Source: Byssothecium circinans
Lineage: Eukaryota > Ascomycota > Dothideomycetes > Pleosporales > Massarinaceae
NCBI GenBank assembly: GCA_010015675.1
Contig: ML976986.1
Span: forward strand, 767,981-831,980
Direction: 5' to 3'
DNA: 64,000 bases
Shown here one piece after another: positions 22,516-34,413 of this stretch. The position numbers and the translations under genes are program-made. Under the pieces are notes generated by a model. The model made no database searches. It was not told the origin of the DNA and worked only from the letters and a program-made list of their open reading frames with translations. Each line of letters opens with the position of its first letter. Position 1 is the stretch's first letter.

Positions 22516-22905
22516 CTATTTGGGTACTCCCGGCGGTTTGGAATCGGGTTCGCCGTCTTGCCGTGATGGATTTTCCCCATCGAGATCTGGGAAGCTTCGC
22601 AGTCCGCTCTGCAACATCTTGAAAGTCTCTCTATAGCCTTTTGATGGCATAGAGTCCACATCTACAGCCAATTCGGCGGCATCGATGGAGACGGGCTTGG
22701 GGGCTAAAGCGTCGCCAGGTCTGTTCAAGACGAATGTCCCGTTTCTCATTCCATCTGCAAGCCCGGCTCGAGGGTCGCCGAACTTCTCAGCGAGTATCTT
22801 TCGAAGGACCCGTTCGAGTTGCTCGTCGTCTAGTTGGGCTTGACGCTGTTCGAGGTACTTGATGCGTTCGTGGAGTGCTTGGAAGGATGTCTCCGTTCGC
22901 TGCAT
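22516..22905 (-). CDS. Hypothetical coiled-coil protein, 129 aa
   Basis: The frame begins at ATG 22905. Residues 1-40 are a predicted helix or coiled coil (FQALHERIKYLEQRQAQLDD), followed by an EQLERVLRKIL helix, a Pro-rich middle and a hydrophilic end. A 3' splice site overlaps the start: TTTCATGCAG sits exactly at the ATG, and a GTAAGT donor lies upstream at about 22974 in phase. So this may be the last exon of a longer gene whose first exon is in the open frame 23.0-23.7 kb. That upstream frame looks poorly coding, so the short model is preferred. Function unknown. Confidence 0.45.
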   Translation of the reverse strand: MQRTETSFQALHERIKYLEQRQAQLDDEQLERVLRKILAEKFGDPRAGLADGMRNGTFVLNRPGDALAPKPVSIDAAELAVDVDSMPSKGYRETFKMLQSGLRSFPDLDGENPSRQDGEPDSKPPGVPK

Positions 22906-25900
22906 GAAATCCTTGCTATGAGGTTTTAGTGGCCGAACTCCATTCTTACACCATCCTCACTTACTACCATACAGCGATCTGGTCGAAGGACTTGTTGATT
23001 TGGTGAACAGCAAAATTCCACGACATCATTGCAATAGAAGGACCTAACTGCAGAGTAAATTAATATGCGCGGGGCTCGTGGTTTGTTTCCGATGAAGAAA
23101 CGAATGTTTAATGGGAGTTGGTGAAAGAAGTGTGGAGCTCGAGCACGGGCTGACGGAGATGGATAAGTATTCCAACAGCAGAGTGCTCCACCTGTATGGT
23201 ATTTTCCCTGGATTATGCGGGTAAGTGGGCCCAGCGTCACAGACCCTGTAAAGCCTTGCAAACCCGTGTTTTTGAAGATTGAATCCTGGGGTCCAATGAA
23301 GAAGCGCAGATAGACTAGCTCGTGTCCGCGGCGAGGTGCAGATGGCATTGCGGCAGGTTTTGCGTAAGGGAGCGTTGGTTTCGCAGCTTCTTTACGATAA
23401 TTGCAGGGGCTGCACGAGGATGCAGGTATACCTTGGTATGTTGCAACTGTGGCGGAAGGACATCCTAATGGCTCTGAAATTCCAGCAGAAGTACACAAAA
23501 CAGCCCAGCCCAACGTCACCTCGTAATTGATCGAATGAGATGGAAGAGATGCAAGGATTGGCAGGTAAACAGTAGACTGACTGCAAAGAAGCCTACTGTT
23601 CTGATATGATGGATTGGCGGCGGGCTCGCAGTGGTGCTTGCATAATTGGTCTGCAGCGAACTGGCAGAGAGCCGCTAAGGGCTCTATCGCAATTGCAGGA
23701 GAACGACGGAAACAACAAGCCGTTCCCACACGGCAGAGTGCGAGGTGTCAACCAGCACTCAAGGAAATGCGCACAGGAGAGGGAGGGGTGAGACTGATGC
23801 CAGGGTTGGGACGCAGCGACCAGTGGGCGCATCCCCACACGTGGCCTCGGCTACTAACCTTCCTTCCCGTGCTTCCGTCGCCGTGTTATCGATAATATTA
23901 AATTGCAGCCTAATTACCCGGCAAAGCCGAAGCGGCAGACGTTCCGATTGACCAATTTTGTTGTACACAGGCCCACCTCTTCTCAACGGTGAGAGGAATG
24001 CATCTAAAGACGCTAGGCTTCAACGCTCGCCGCCCGTCTTTCGGCCCCAAACAAGAGTTCGTTTACGCAGGAGGCCCTTTTCGGTCTTTCGGTGACTGCC
24101 TATAGTCTAGCTTCAGACATACCATTACATATACCCTAGACTGCGCCTAACGTACTTTCATCATACCGCTTCTCCCGCCGCACGCATATGGCCATAATCA
24201 TACAGTGAGAAAGTATATGCTTTTCAGTACTGTGGTTATACAAAAGTGCCTGGGGCTATACACTCGCCCTCGCAGCTGTGCGATTATGTTGACCATATTA
24301 AGGGTGCGTTTCAGTATGTTTTTAGTCAACAAGAGAAAACTGTGAAAGACTAAATGGGACGTTGTTATCGGTGGTTTGGCAAATCATTATATTTTGAGCG
24401 AAAAGAACTCTAGTTTAGGTATCCGACTGCGGCTAGGATGCATCTATGAAGGGAAATTCTCCGAAGCGCCTACACCATCATACTACCACTCACGACGGGA
24501 CACATGACAAACCATAGTTGCGAGCTTCCCAATGGGGACTGGCGATTCGGCCATCGCCTTCACCCGCCAATACATGGTCCACATGCGGCAGAATGGGCTC
24601 CCGCTCCCGTTCATCTTACAACTTTGGCGCGTACTAGAGAGAGCCTGTCCTGTCCCGCGCGCATCATCTTCATCATTACCGAGGTCGTGCTTGTCGACAT
24701 CAATCCGGTTCGTCAAGCGATATGACATGGCTCGATCCGGGCACTCCAGACTACCTGATAGACCCTGAGACATTTTACGAGATTTCGTAATTCGGGGCTT
24801 TGTATAACCATTCTGTATTGACGCCGAACGTATACTTGCTCGGATTTATTTGGTTTGAGTCTTCCTACATCTGCATATATCGGCCACACTTAATACAAGA
24901 CTTCAAAACTATAGCATCGAACGCGCTAGAATTCTTTCTCCTAATACCATTATGGAGTTATAGATAACTGCTTAATTAGTTACACGTGAATATTACAGAG
25001 ATAGCATGAGATTTGATGTATAAAGCATAGTTAAGATGTATGCGTTAGCTCGTGGGAATGGTCGCACATAACTATTACCTCACTTTATTATACATCCACT
25101 CTTTCATTACGTTTTTTCGTGCATTCTACGGTCGTTCCGTCATGCAGAGGGCGGATTTGGCTGAGGGCTGTCACAGCACTGAAGGTACTGATCGAACAAC
25201 AGTGGACTGCGCTATGACTCGCTTGGGTCAGCAGCGGTAGTTGACGCTTGAAGAATATAGACCTTTACAAACGCTCCAGTCTGACTACATAAGACAAAAC
25301 AGTACTATCATGGACGTATTTGGCTTGTGGACAAATTAAAGCTGCGGGCGCGTACGCGGAGTGTCCTATGCGGGACAGAGAAGTCCGCGAATGAGTGGTC
25401 GCGAATACCATAGCTGTTGGAAAAAGCCGTGGAGATTATATCGGCTTCCTAAAGTATCAGTAAAGTGCCAATTGTTTTTGCATCCCACTTACTTTATCTC
25501 TATCTTTAGGGTATACTTGAGCAGAGTGGGCAACCATGTCATGGCCAATGGACAAATGCAATGGCTCCCGTCACACCCCAGCCTTTCCCGAAGCTTGCAC
25601 AAGCATCCGCCATCTTGCTTTACTTCCAATAATCGTCCTATTCTCAAATTCCCATGGTCCACCATCGAGGTCCTTGAATCTGACAAGTTCCGATCAATGA
25701 TCGCCATCAACTCGGATTACCCGACCTTTCTCGCGAACATGCAGACACATAGTTAGTCTCGCGGTACTACCATTGCATCGGGTTTGGAGCTCCGGGGCCA
25801 TCTTATCAGCAAGGATGCTCTCGTATCTCCCTAACCCAGTGCGTAGCGAGATCTTATTGTTGTTGGGTCTGGTGGTCAATGTTCCCATCTTGTGAGCTCG

Positions 25901-27350
25901 CGAGCTTCGCGTCTTCGCGACATCATGTGTAGAGTTGTCACCTCAGGTGATGTATGCTATTTGTCAGTTCACGCTAACTTGTCTTCTTGGAATATTATCT
26001 CGTGTGGGCGAGTAGAAACTATTCCTGAAACATCAGGCGACCAGCACGCTCTCATTCAACTCGTCCTGAAGATGTGATCTGGGTCCTAAACAGTTTCCTG
26101 AACATTTACGAACTCGCCAAAGACGCTCACGGATCGCCGATGATGGCTTCGGTTAAACATCTGACAAGTGGTGTGATCTTGCAGTACTCCTGAAGGGATC
26201 ACGAAAACCATTTGCCTACCTATGCCCAAACCCTCCGTTAAAACAAGGCTCCACTGTCTGACCACCCAGTTATTCTCGCGGTTCCCTAGTTTAGCATGCT
26301 GATGCCGGTTCCGCCAGCGCACCCGTGGCCACTGGCCTGCCGGACCCTCAGCGGGTGTATTCCCGCTGCCCCGGCGGATGGGCTGCTGACGCGAATAGCG
26401 ATATTCTGTGTGCCGCCAAATGCGTCAAGGTTGCCCTCATGGTGTGCGCTAGTACCACCGGTGGTATGACAATAATAAAGGAGGACCTCTCGCAAAATGC
26501 TCCCGATGCAGGTCAACCAATTTGGACTTTGGGAGAACCGGCAAGCGCTGTTCCCGATGGTTTGGGTTTGCTCTTGTCCACTGACTCACCAACCCGGTAT
26601 ACACGTTTGCGGTCGAGTCAGAGTCTAGCGCGGCCTTCTTGACCCTCGCAGCAAACGTCGTAAGTGACGAGCAATGAAATCTTGAAACAAGTGTTGCGGT
26701 GAAGTTGGCTCAATCCTCATATTTTTGTTCACCCCCCGAGCAAGCTAAATTAACCAAGTCGTTCATATACTCCTGTAATCAGAGCAAATATTCAAAACTC
26801 CGAGATCACAATGAAAACGCCTAATTCATCCCAAATTTGAAAATGGCTTCGATGAGTTGCGTCGATTCCTTTACTTTATCGCTGCCAATTGTCATCTTAG
26901 ACAGTCATGATCAGACCAGTTACGTCACGCGATCTGGCTCCAATGATCCTGCTTCTCCCTCAAATCCCAAAACTCCTCAAAGCATTCCTCAAGCTTTTGT
27001 TTCTCTCCCACCCAATAATCTAGCAAGAAAAGTAGACGCCCATCCTGATACCTCCCATGTCGATCTCGAACACACCATTGGATCTCTGCGAAAGTATTCT
27101 AAAATGCTCCGTCACAAGCTGATATTGCAGCATTAAGTGCTTAAGCGCATCTTGCTCAGCGCCTGTGTACTCCTACCATAGTAACAGCTCATTATCCGTC
27201 ATGACCTCCAGATTGTACCACGAACAAAGGCATTTCGCCCAAAAAAATGTATCGTTTGCATTTGGGGATTGGCCATCTTGTGTCATCAAGACGTTGCCTT
27301 GATGACAGTTTGGAGTTGAAAGATCAATCATGTGGGTCTAAAGCTTTCGT
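22906..27350. other. Gene-poor accessory stretch
   Basis: No secure gene is found over about 4.4 kb, apart from the weak candidate at 26843-27136. Short frames occur on both strands at 24483-24773, 25489-25756 and 26286-26642, often overlapping each other. Composition drifts between AT-rich (24.8-25.1 kb) and balanced. A perfect 14-bp palindrome, GTACCACCGGTGGT and its extension to TACCACCGGTGGTA, lies at about 26453-26466. It may contain decayed genes, but none is recognisable. Confidence 0.35.
26843..27136 (+). CDS. Hypothetical short protein, 97 aa (weak)
   Basis: The frame begins MASMSCVDSF at ATG 26843. The sequence is hydrophilic, with a Pro/Ser-rich centre (PASPSNPKTPQSIPQ) and a basic C-terminal helix (SLRKYSKMLRHKL). 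There is no recognised domain and no homologue in the window. It may be a fragment or a chance frame in a gene-poor segment. Confidence 0.22.
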   Translation: MASMSCVDSFTLSLPIVILDSHDQTSYVTRSGSNDPASPSNPKTPQSIPQAFVSLPPNNLARKVDAHPDTSHVDLEHTIGSLRKYSKMLRHKLILQH

Positions 27351-27725
27351 TCACCATGGATGGAAATACTGAACTGATATATCACTAAACAACTTGCCTG
27401 TATAGAAAAAACAGAAAAGCATTCGTGAAAACACATTAGAGAGACTATCCTTAAGTCCGACTTCGTGAAGTTGACCACCATCGAATATAAATTCATACCC
27501 TCTTCTATGATAACGCCATGCCTCATTCATGTTGCTAGGATCAAACCTACAAGTGATGAACTGTAGGCAAGAATTGAAGAAATCTTCGAAAACGTAACTA
27601 GAGTGTTGGATGTGAGCACAGAATTGCGTGGTGTGATGCTGACTGGGCCTCCATTGCATTCCTATAGAGTCCTCTCTGGAAGAGGATCCGCTAATCTTTC
27701 GAGCACGACTATTATCATCACCCAT
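27351..27725 (-). CDS. Hypothetical protein, 124 aa (weak)
   Basis: The frame starts MGDDNSRARK at ATG 27725. The second half is aromatic-rich (YEFIFDGGQLHEVGL, then MLFCFFYTGK). No domain is recognised. The TTTATAT-rich flanks and the isolated position do not help. It is kept because composition and the acidic/basic N-terminus look more protein-like than neighbouring frames. Introns could extend it either way. Confidence 0.25.
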   Translation of the reverse strand: MGDDNSRARKISGSSSREDSIGMQWRPSQHHTTQFCAHIQHSSYVFEDFFNSCLQFITCRFDPSNMNEAWRYHRRGYEFIFDGGQLHEVGLKDSLSNVFSRMLFCFFYTGKLFSDISVQYFHPW

Positions 27726-27991
27726 CGCAAACAAGTATTAGCATCAAGATGCATGGATAGAAGAAAGCATGACGATAAGAGTTCCCAAAAATATTCTTCG
27801 AAGCGCCTTTTTCAAAATACTCGGCTAACATGTACTATACAGTACGAACGAAAACTTTTTCCTCCTCTACAGCACCAATTCAAAAGTTTTACAACGCTTT
27901 GCTATATCATTTGAAAGCGCCGCCAAAGATTTGACACAGGTCAGTACTTCATCATCTCCAATCTATCCCTTTTCACATCGCTCCAGCAACA

Positions 27992-29130
27992 TTATAGTTG
28001 AAGGCCAGGCAACAGACTGACAGTCCTGGTAACAGTGCTTGTAGCCGTCGCCTTGTTCGTGTTTGTGATTGTCGTAGTCCTTGTGACACCTGCTGGTCCA
28101 GTGCCAATATAGCATGAGCAGGCCGAGGAGAGCTTCGCTGGATCGCCGATACTGAGAGAGACGGTGACTTGACGCTTGTTGCGGACGGGGAGTTCTCTGG
28201 GACACGAGACGTCATAGAATACATAAGGCGACGTAGGATTTATGGATGTGTTTGATGTGCTTTAGACGAGAAGTTAGTTTACTTTCGTGGTAGAAAAGAA
28301 ATTGGCGCCGGCGGAGGGGAGAGGGAGGGGGTAGTGAGGAGTCGTCGCCATGCAGTGGCAACATCGCTCCTTTGAACACCTTAGTAATTGTAAGGCACTA
28401 CTCACGCATCGACAGTGAACAATAGACAGTTGCTTTCTCCGTATCCAAAACTCTTGCAAGTCGCATCAGCCTTGCAGGCGGCGCTACAGGCAGCAAATGT
28501 GTTTTTTGTGCCTGAAGAGTCGAAGTAGAATGCCGGAACATCTCTGGTATAACCTAAAACGTTGAAACATGATATTAGTGTGTATCACAAGGGATCTCTA
28601 CTGTGAAGTTCTTTCTTACCAACTATCCCGCAGCCTGCGGTAGGAGTGCTGAATTCTGTTAGCATTTTTTGTCGCGTCCATTCTTTCATAATCAATATAC
28701 ATACGGCGAAGGAGTGATGGTGGTCCGTGTTGAAGTCGTTGGCTTTGTGGAAGTTGGTGGTCTTGATGTTGAGGTAGGTGGATACAGCGTTGTGTAAATT
28801 GTGGTTTGAACCGTCGTAGTACTGCTGATAATGGCCGTGGAAGTGCGTGTAGCAGTTCCAGACTTGAGCAAACTGCTACAGAAGCGGCCTGCCTCCGCGT
28901 CATGCCCCTCGAAAGAGTCTAGACCACATTTCACAACTATGTACACGTTAGTCAGAGTGTCTGCTTTCAAAAGGTAGAAGTGTCAGATGGAATCGTTGGA
29001 GAGTCGTACGGTCACCGGTCGGCGCTGGTTGCGGTTGAGTAGTCGTGGGACGGCCGCCTTGCCTAGCCTCAATGACAAGACCGCTCACGCTCACAGCAAA
29101 AGCTGCGGCGAGTAGAACTTGTGTCTTCAT
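27992..29130 (-). CDS. Secreted Cys/Thr-rich protein with PAN/Apple-like core, 265 aa
   Basis: Five exons (29130-29010, 28936-28705, 28648-28620, 28553-28406, 28259-27992) join in frame, with introns of 73, 56, 66 and 146 bp. Donors and acceptors match consensus, with CTAAC-type branch sites before the first and last acceptors. A signal peptide is evident (MKTQVLLAAAFAVSVSG). Next come a Cys-containing segment (KCGLDSFEG, RFCSSL), a Thr/Ser/Pro-rich linker probably O-glycosylated, and a PAN/Apple-like motif (CSAACKADATCKSFGYGESN). A second Cys pair (YDVSCPREL, ACSCY) and a Thr-rich C-terminus follow. It is probably extracellular or wall-bound. The carbohydrate- or protein-binding role of PAN domains is family knowledge; the ligand is unknown. 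A shorter form stopping at TGA 28402 is possible if intron 4 is retained. Confidence 0.8.
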
Positions 29131-29965
29131 GGTTGGTGGAGCGTGTTCGATTCGTAGCTTCGAGGGGCAGGCTCGATGATGTAAACGTGGCTGATGAGGT
29201 TCCAATGGAAGGGCTTTCTTCTTATAAGTACCTTCTATTCATAACCACGCCGTGTGGATACGAGCCAAAAATTCTCTCGGTGTATGGATTTCAATATACA
29301 ATTAGATGAGATGCGTCCCTGTAGTCGCATCGACATGCCGGTGGCATCAATACAAGCCAGAACAGTCGTATTCCAGAAATCCAGCCAAACTTTAATAGAA
29401 TGGTGCGCTCACTGTCGTTCGATATGGACGTTGACCGTCGCTTTCACACACTGCGTCCGGACCGAAAAACATCGCATCGCCGTCTTAACCTGGAAGACGT
29501 CGTATTCAGGCATTCTAAACTCGTGAAGAAAATAAAGCGTTGCGTATGAGTTGCAAATACCCATAGTGAAAATAAATAAGAAAATCCGGACACCCTGGTT
29601 CTCGACCCTCATTAGATCGCGTATTCAGATGAGATTAACCTGCATATCTAAAATAAGAACAAAGCTTCCATTAACCCAGGAAAATATGCAGAGGCGAAGC
29701 GAGTGGTCGTTCGTGGCAGAGTACTCGTTTGACAGTGACGTGTGAGGAAAGCGGCACTCGGTCTAGTTCGTGGTAACTGGACCGATGCAGGTCGGCACGG
29801 TACCTGTTGATCCGATACCGCATATAGTGGGCTTGCGTCTACATGCACTCTATAGCGCTTGCGTGAAGGTTGTTGTTGTTGCTTACAGCTAAGAGAGTGT
29901 ACGACCCTCAACGACCTGCCGCAGAGAAGCTGTGCGAGCACAGCGATGCAACGTTGAAGTGACTG
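29131..29965. other. Intergenic, upstream of the secreted protein
   Basis: The promoter of the minus-strand secreted-protein gene should lie in the first few hundred bases (TATAAGTA at about 29222). The rest, up to the methyltransferase stop, holds only short frames. No repeat is recognised. Confidence 0.35.
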
Positions 29966-30893
29966 CTACTCTCGCGTAACAACAAAGTGAAGCCAACGCA
30001 TCTCAGGATCAGGAGTAGACCCCGAAGTGAGCGTGATGTGAACAGTGAACTTCACACCCAGTTGGCTTCCAATGTCCGCCCACATAGACTTGAAACTGTC
30101 TGCATCGTGACAGAACGTCTTTCGTTTGGGATCAACTGGGTTGTCCACTTCCACTGCTCTGGTAGCACCAACCTGTCGCCCCAGCAGCATAGATCCTTTC
30201 TGAGGCCGCAACAGAGCCGCCACGACTTTCGATGCAGTGACTTGATCTTCGTATCCGAAGAGGTGGAAGAAAGACCCACAGTACACGATATCAATCTCTT
30301 GAGTAAACTTCGACAATGCTGATTCGTTGTCGAAAATGTTGGCTGAAAGGAAGTGCGCACCGATCCGGTTCCGGTCTTGAAAAAGCTTGTATCCGAGCTC
30401 GATGTATTCCGCTATTAGGTCTACAAGGTTGATATGATGTCAGTATATGTTTGAAATGAAGTTCCTATAGCGCCGTCTTACCGCATCCGTATAGATTCTC
30501 TGAGGGGATGCCATCGGCCGCAAGCTGGCGAAGCTCTTGTCCGAAGCAGCATCCCATATCTAATAGCCTCTGCCCGCGACCCAGTCTCTCGAGTATCTCC
30601 TCATACTGGTCATAGTGCTTCAAACTTAGGTCAAGGAACCTAAACTGTCCCTGTTAGAATCAGTATACTGGTCTAGATTTTGACTATGCAGGTATACTTA
30701 CCAAACAAGGATAAGGAAAGGTCTTCCAGGCCTCGTCGCGTACGCTCACGACGTGATTGATGACCTGGTCGGCGGGAATTCGGCTGTATTTTTCGAGCAG
30801 GCGCCGCGCATCTGGAGATATCTGGTTGTCTCTTGGTCGTTCGAGAAACCACGAGACGTTCGTGTCGCGTTTCTCCTGGGTTTCTCCAGGCAT
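29966..30893 (-). CDS. SAM-dependent methyltransferase, 271 aa
   Basis: Three exons (30893-30702, 30650-30482, 30420-29966) with introns of 51 and 61 bp sum to 272 codons. The SAM-binding motif I is RLLDMGCCFGQELRQL, followed by NLYGCDL, where the acidic residue at the end of strand 2 is expected. FPYPCLGQFRFLDL precedes motif I and IVYCGSFFHLF lies in the motif IV region. This series (FPYPC...FRFLDL...GCCxGQ...F-HLF...GRQ-G) is the signature of a fungal family that includes the meroterpenoid methyltransferase AusD and relatives. The start at MPGETQEK is the first in-frame ATG. A divergent MFS transporter 1.7 kb away suggests a metabolite locus; the substrate is unknown. Confidence 0.88.
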
Positions 30894-32610
30894 CGTGAAG
30901 AGTTTCGGCGAAAAGGACGAACTGTGCGGCAGACGATGGCAACGATTGATCAGTTCAAAATCATATTACCCCTAAATATACACATTCAAGTCTGCTAGGG
31001 ACCAGTGAGAAAGATAGGGAGGTAGCAGTCAACGCGCATTGATGGCTGTGGATTGGATGAAATGGTACGGACTTGACGTCAACGAATCCTTAATTAGGTA
31101 GCAAGCGCCTCGAGAACCACTGGAGCCTACGGTAGCCTGAAATTACGCCTGAATTTGTGCGCTGAATAAGGGAACTGTCAACAACAAATGTGCGAGATGT
31201 GTCCCGAAGCCGAAGCCGAGGGCCCACTTTTCCATCCAATCTCGAGCGAGCGCGATTCAATGTGTTCTCATCATCCTACATCCTACAAGGCGGTACAGTA
31301 CTCTTCTGGAGAAGAAAATACCTAGACAATAACATTCAGTCCGAGGTATGTCATACTCTCCTTTGCTAACAATGGCGAAAGGCTGGCTTCGTGTTGGTCC
31401 TCCCTGTCTCAAACGCTGCAGCCGGTCGTGAGTGTCCTGTAGCGAAACGGCTTTGAGCTCAAATGCGTTGTGACAAGCACATAGCCAGCTAAACGGTCGA
31501 GATCTGTTTGTGGATACATACAATAGTTTTGGCAGTATACATGCGAAGAATCGAGCTCGCCATCTTCCCGTTCGCTGCCATTCTCAAGAAATCCTTTTCC
31601 CATGATCCACCTTCAAGTTTTCAGGAATGAAGAGCTAGCTGGAAGGCGAAATCGAGCAACAATGGCACAAAGTCACGTACCTGAGAATTTCACCGTGATC
31701 TCAAGCTGCAGGCCTGTTATCTCCACGTGGCTCAAGGGTTGAACAACCAGCAGCCGATGGTCTTTGGATCGCTCGAAATGGCCATGCTTGTGAGGTTCTC
31801 GATGTTCTCTTGGGCATAACAGCATTTGGAGCTAGCGGAGAGAGATGTGATATCATCCGCTCATTCTCAGCGGATACAAACTCCAATTCTGTCGAAATTC
31901 TCACGGGCCTTCCAGGTACACAAGTCATGTGTGGAAGACTGGCCTTCTGTTGGATGATCTATCCTGTTGTTATTTCCTTCCCCGGATGTCACCAAGGGAT
32001 CAAGAGGGACACCGCACCATCATGTTACTTCGGGAGCGCCCAGACCTCTCACAACACCGCCGGTACCCTGATTGATTGATCATTGATAGACCCACAACAT
32101 CAAGAAGTATTGCCCAAGATGAGCTATCCAAATGACGTGCAATACACTCCCGCTGTAGTAAAGGTATTAAGATCCCTATGGCGGGTCAAACCTTGAGTAC
32201 TTTCCGCGCTTGCTCCCAACACCATACGGTTATCGACTTCCTCTGCATCACAACTGACGACCTTCATAGGTTCATCTCGAGCCTCAACAGACACGATCGA
32301 ATTCGCAAAGGGACATCCGCGCGCCATCGTTTGAGCATACATACGAACGATGGCACCTCTTCAGAAGACCAGCTTGCTACCGTGAAGCGAATTTCGACAG
32401 CGTGGAGAACGGGACGGGAAATGCACGCTCCCGTGAGCCTCCCTTTTACTGTACGCGCAAATGACATCAACAGTCAAGCGGCTTTTGGACGACCATGGCT
32501 GCTAGTTAAATTTACATCGAGTTAACGAGGAAAGAATCATATAACAGACATGCTGTTCCTGGATCATGTAGCCCAACACCTCACCCAGCCCTTCTCATTC
32601 TTTACACAAC
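30894..32610. other. Divergent intergenic between methyltransferase and transporter
   Basis: About 1.7 kb separates two divergently transcribed genes and should hold both promoters. On the minus strand, coding-like fragments remain: MGKGFLENGSEREDGELDSS from ATG 31603, and NAFELKAVSLQDTHDRLQRL near 31460. Others lie at 31700-31930. They are not joined by clear splice sites and match nothing recognised. They may be a decayed gene of the same locus. Confidence 0.35.
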
Positions 32611-34036
32611 ATGTCCGAGCAGCAGTCAACATCCCTCGGCCGTCCGCAACGCGACATACAGTACTCAACCGACAGCGAAGCCAGCTATGCCAAAGAGAAT
32701 CCCGAAGTCGAACGACTTGAAGGTGGCACCGACGCTTGGTTAACCGTTGTCGGCTCTTTTCTCATCTACTACTCCTCCTACGGTGTCCTCAATAGCTTTG
32801 GCTTCTTTCAAGACTACTATGAAAATGATCTTCTCAAGTCAACTTCCACTTCGCCAGCAACAATCTCATTCATCGGTACACTCCAAATTGCAACGATGAA
32901 TGCCGTGGGTAGCATCTCAGGCGCTCTATGCGATGCATATGGCATCAAGGCAAGGCCCCCGCACTCCCTTTGCGAACACACATTGATTAGGATTTGTAGT
33001 ATCTCTACATCTTCTCTGGTCTCGGCACGGCTGGTTCCTTCTTAGCCCTATCCTTCTGCAAGCCAGTCGTCTCCCAGCTCTTCCTCGGTCAAGGACTATT
33101 CATGGGCCTCTCTATCGCCATGGCGGTTCAACCAGCCTACACAGTCGTAGGCCAGCACTTCGAGAAGAAGCGCGCACTCGCCGGAGGCATCATTTGTGCT
33201 GGGAGCGCCGCCGGTGGCCTCTGCTTCAGTCTGATGTTCGCAACGCTAAACCCTCTCCTTGGATTTCCCACGACCATGCGCATCGCTGCATTGAAGGTCC
33301 TCGTCTGCTTCTCCATCGCCCTCAAAATCTCCAAGAGCAAACCCACCGGCAAAAAAGTCAAATTCAGCACGCTCTTGGACTTCAGAGGCTTTCTGGACTA
33401 CAGATACGCTGTCCTCGCTGCAGGAGCTTGGCTCACTTACCTCGGACTATGGATCCCGGGATACCACATCAGGTCATACACATCGAGTGTATACCCCGGC
33501 TCTGCAGTGGGAAAATACATCATCCCTCTGATGAACAGCTGCGGTATCCCCGCCATGATCATCGGCGGCTTCCTCGGCGACCAATTCGGATGCCTCAACA
33601 TTCTCTGCCCCATGGCGTTCGCAGCCGGCCTTCTCTGCTTGTCCCTCTGGCTTCTCGCTCCCGCTATCTCGGCCCTTGTCCTCTTTGCCTGCTTTTTTGG
33701 CTTCACGTCGGGCGCTTTGGTGCCTTTGATGTCTGCGGCTGTTAGCCAGATTACTCCGAGCCAGAAGATTGGGGCGCGGATCGGGGCGTTTTATTCGCTG
33801 GTTGCGGTCGCGAGTTTGGTTGGTCCTCCCATTGGGGGTGCGTTGGTTGGAAGTGGGTCGAAGACGAAGGAGGCGTATAGAGGGTTGATAGTGTTTTTGG
33901 TACGTTGGTGCTTTGTGGTCATGCATGTGAAGAGAATTGCACTGACTCGTGATAGGGTGCTACGATGCTCGCTGCATCGCTAGTCTTGTTTGCAGGCCGG
34001 TTGTTGCATGGTAAGAACCTACGAGCTCGCTGGTGA
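32611..34036 (+). CDS. MFS transporter, monocarboxylate (MCT) type, 439 aa
   Basis: Three exons (32611-32949, 33000-33899, 33956-34036) are in phase 0 throughout. Intron 1 uses a GC donor (AAG|GCAAGG...TTGTAG, 50 bp); intron 2 is GT-AG, 56 bp. A hydrophilic N-terminus of about 40 residues precedes a typical MCT start (GGTDAWLTVVGSFLIYYSSY, GVLNSFGFFQDYY). About 12 membrane spans follow, with ALCDAYG between TM2 and TM3. Such proteins move organic acids or metabolites across the plasma or organelle membrane. It is divergent from the methyltransferase gene, so export of a methylated product is possible but unproven. The C-terminal exon ends LLHGKNLRARW. Confidence 0.9.
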
Positions 34037-34413
34037 GGCTGTGTAGCGGGTCAGTCAGGATGCAGTGGGCAAAGGGTAGCTATATATTTTGCATGAGTGG
34101 ATTTGTATACCACACAGGTGGAATATCCGTTTGAAAAAGCGTTCTTTGTATCGATGGTGTTGGTACCGTAGTCGGGGAGTAACGAGTCCGTCTCGACTAA
34201 ATACCGTTGTGTTGCTTCCCTCTGAGTAGAAGTAAAACGAAATGTACAAATATTATGTATGATTTAGATAATAGAGGTTTACCTCCCCATGACCTCATGA
34301 TATTGTTGCCGCTGTTCGGACTTCAAGCACTTCTAGTGTGTACTTCATCCCGTCATGATCTCATCTTCCCCTACACCGAAACGCCTGAAAATGCTAATCA
34401 CGCTTTATGCTGT
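34037..34413. other. Intergenic, convergent 3' ends
   Basis: This 377-bp AT-rich spacer separates the transporter from CSN1, which converge. It presumably holds both polyadenylation regions. No gene is seen. Confidence 0.5.

Noticed and set aside
22926..23729. 267-codon minus-strand frame upstream of the coiled-coil gene
   Set aside because: Starts without ATG and reads as non-coding (Cys, Ser, Tyr scattered). Kept only as a possible first exon.
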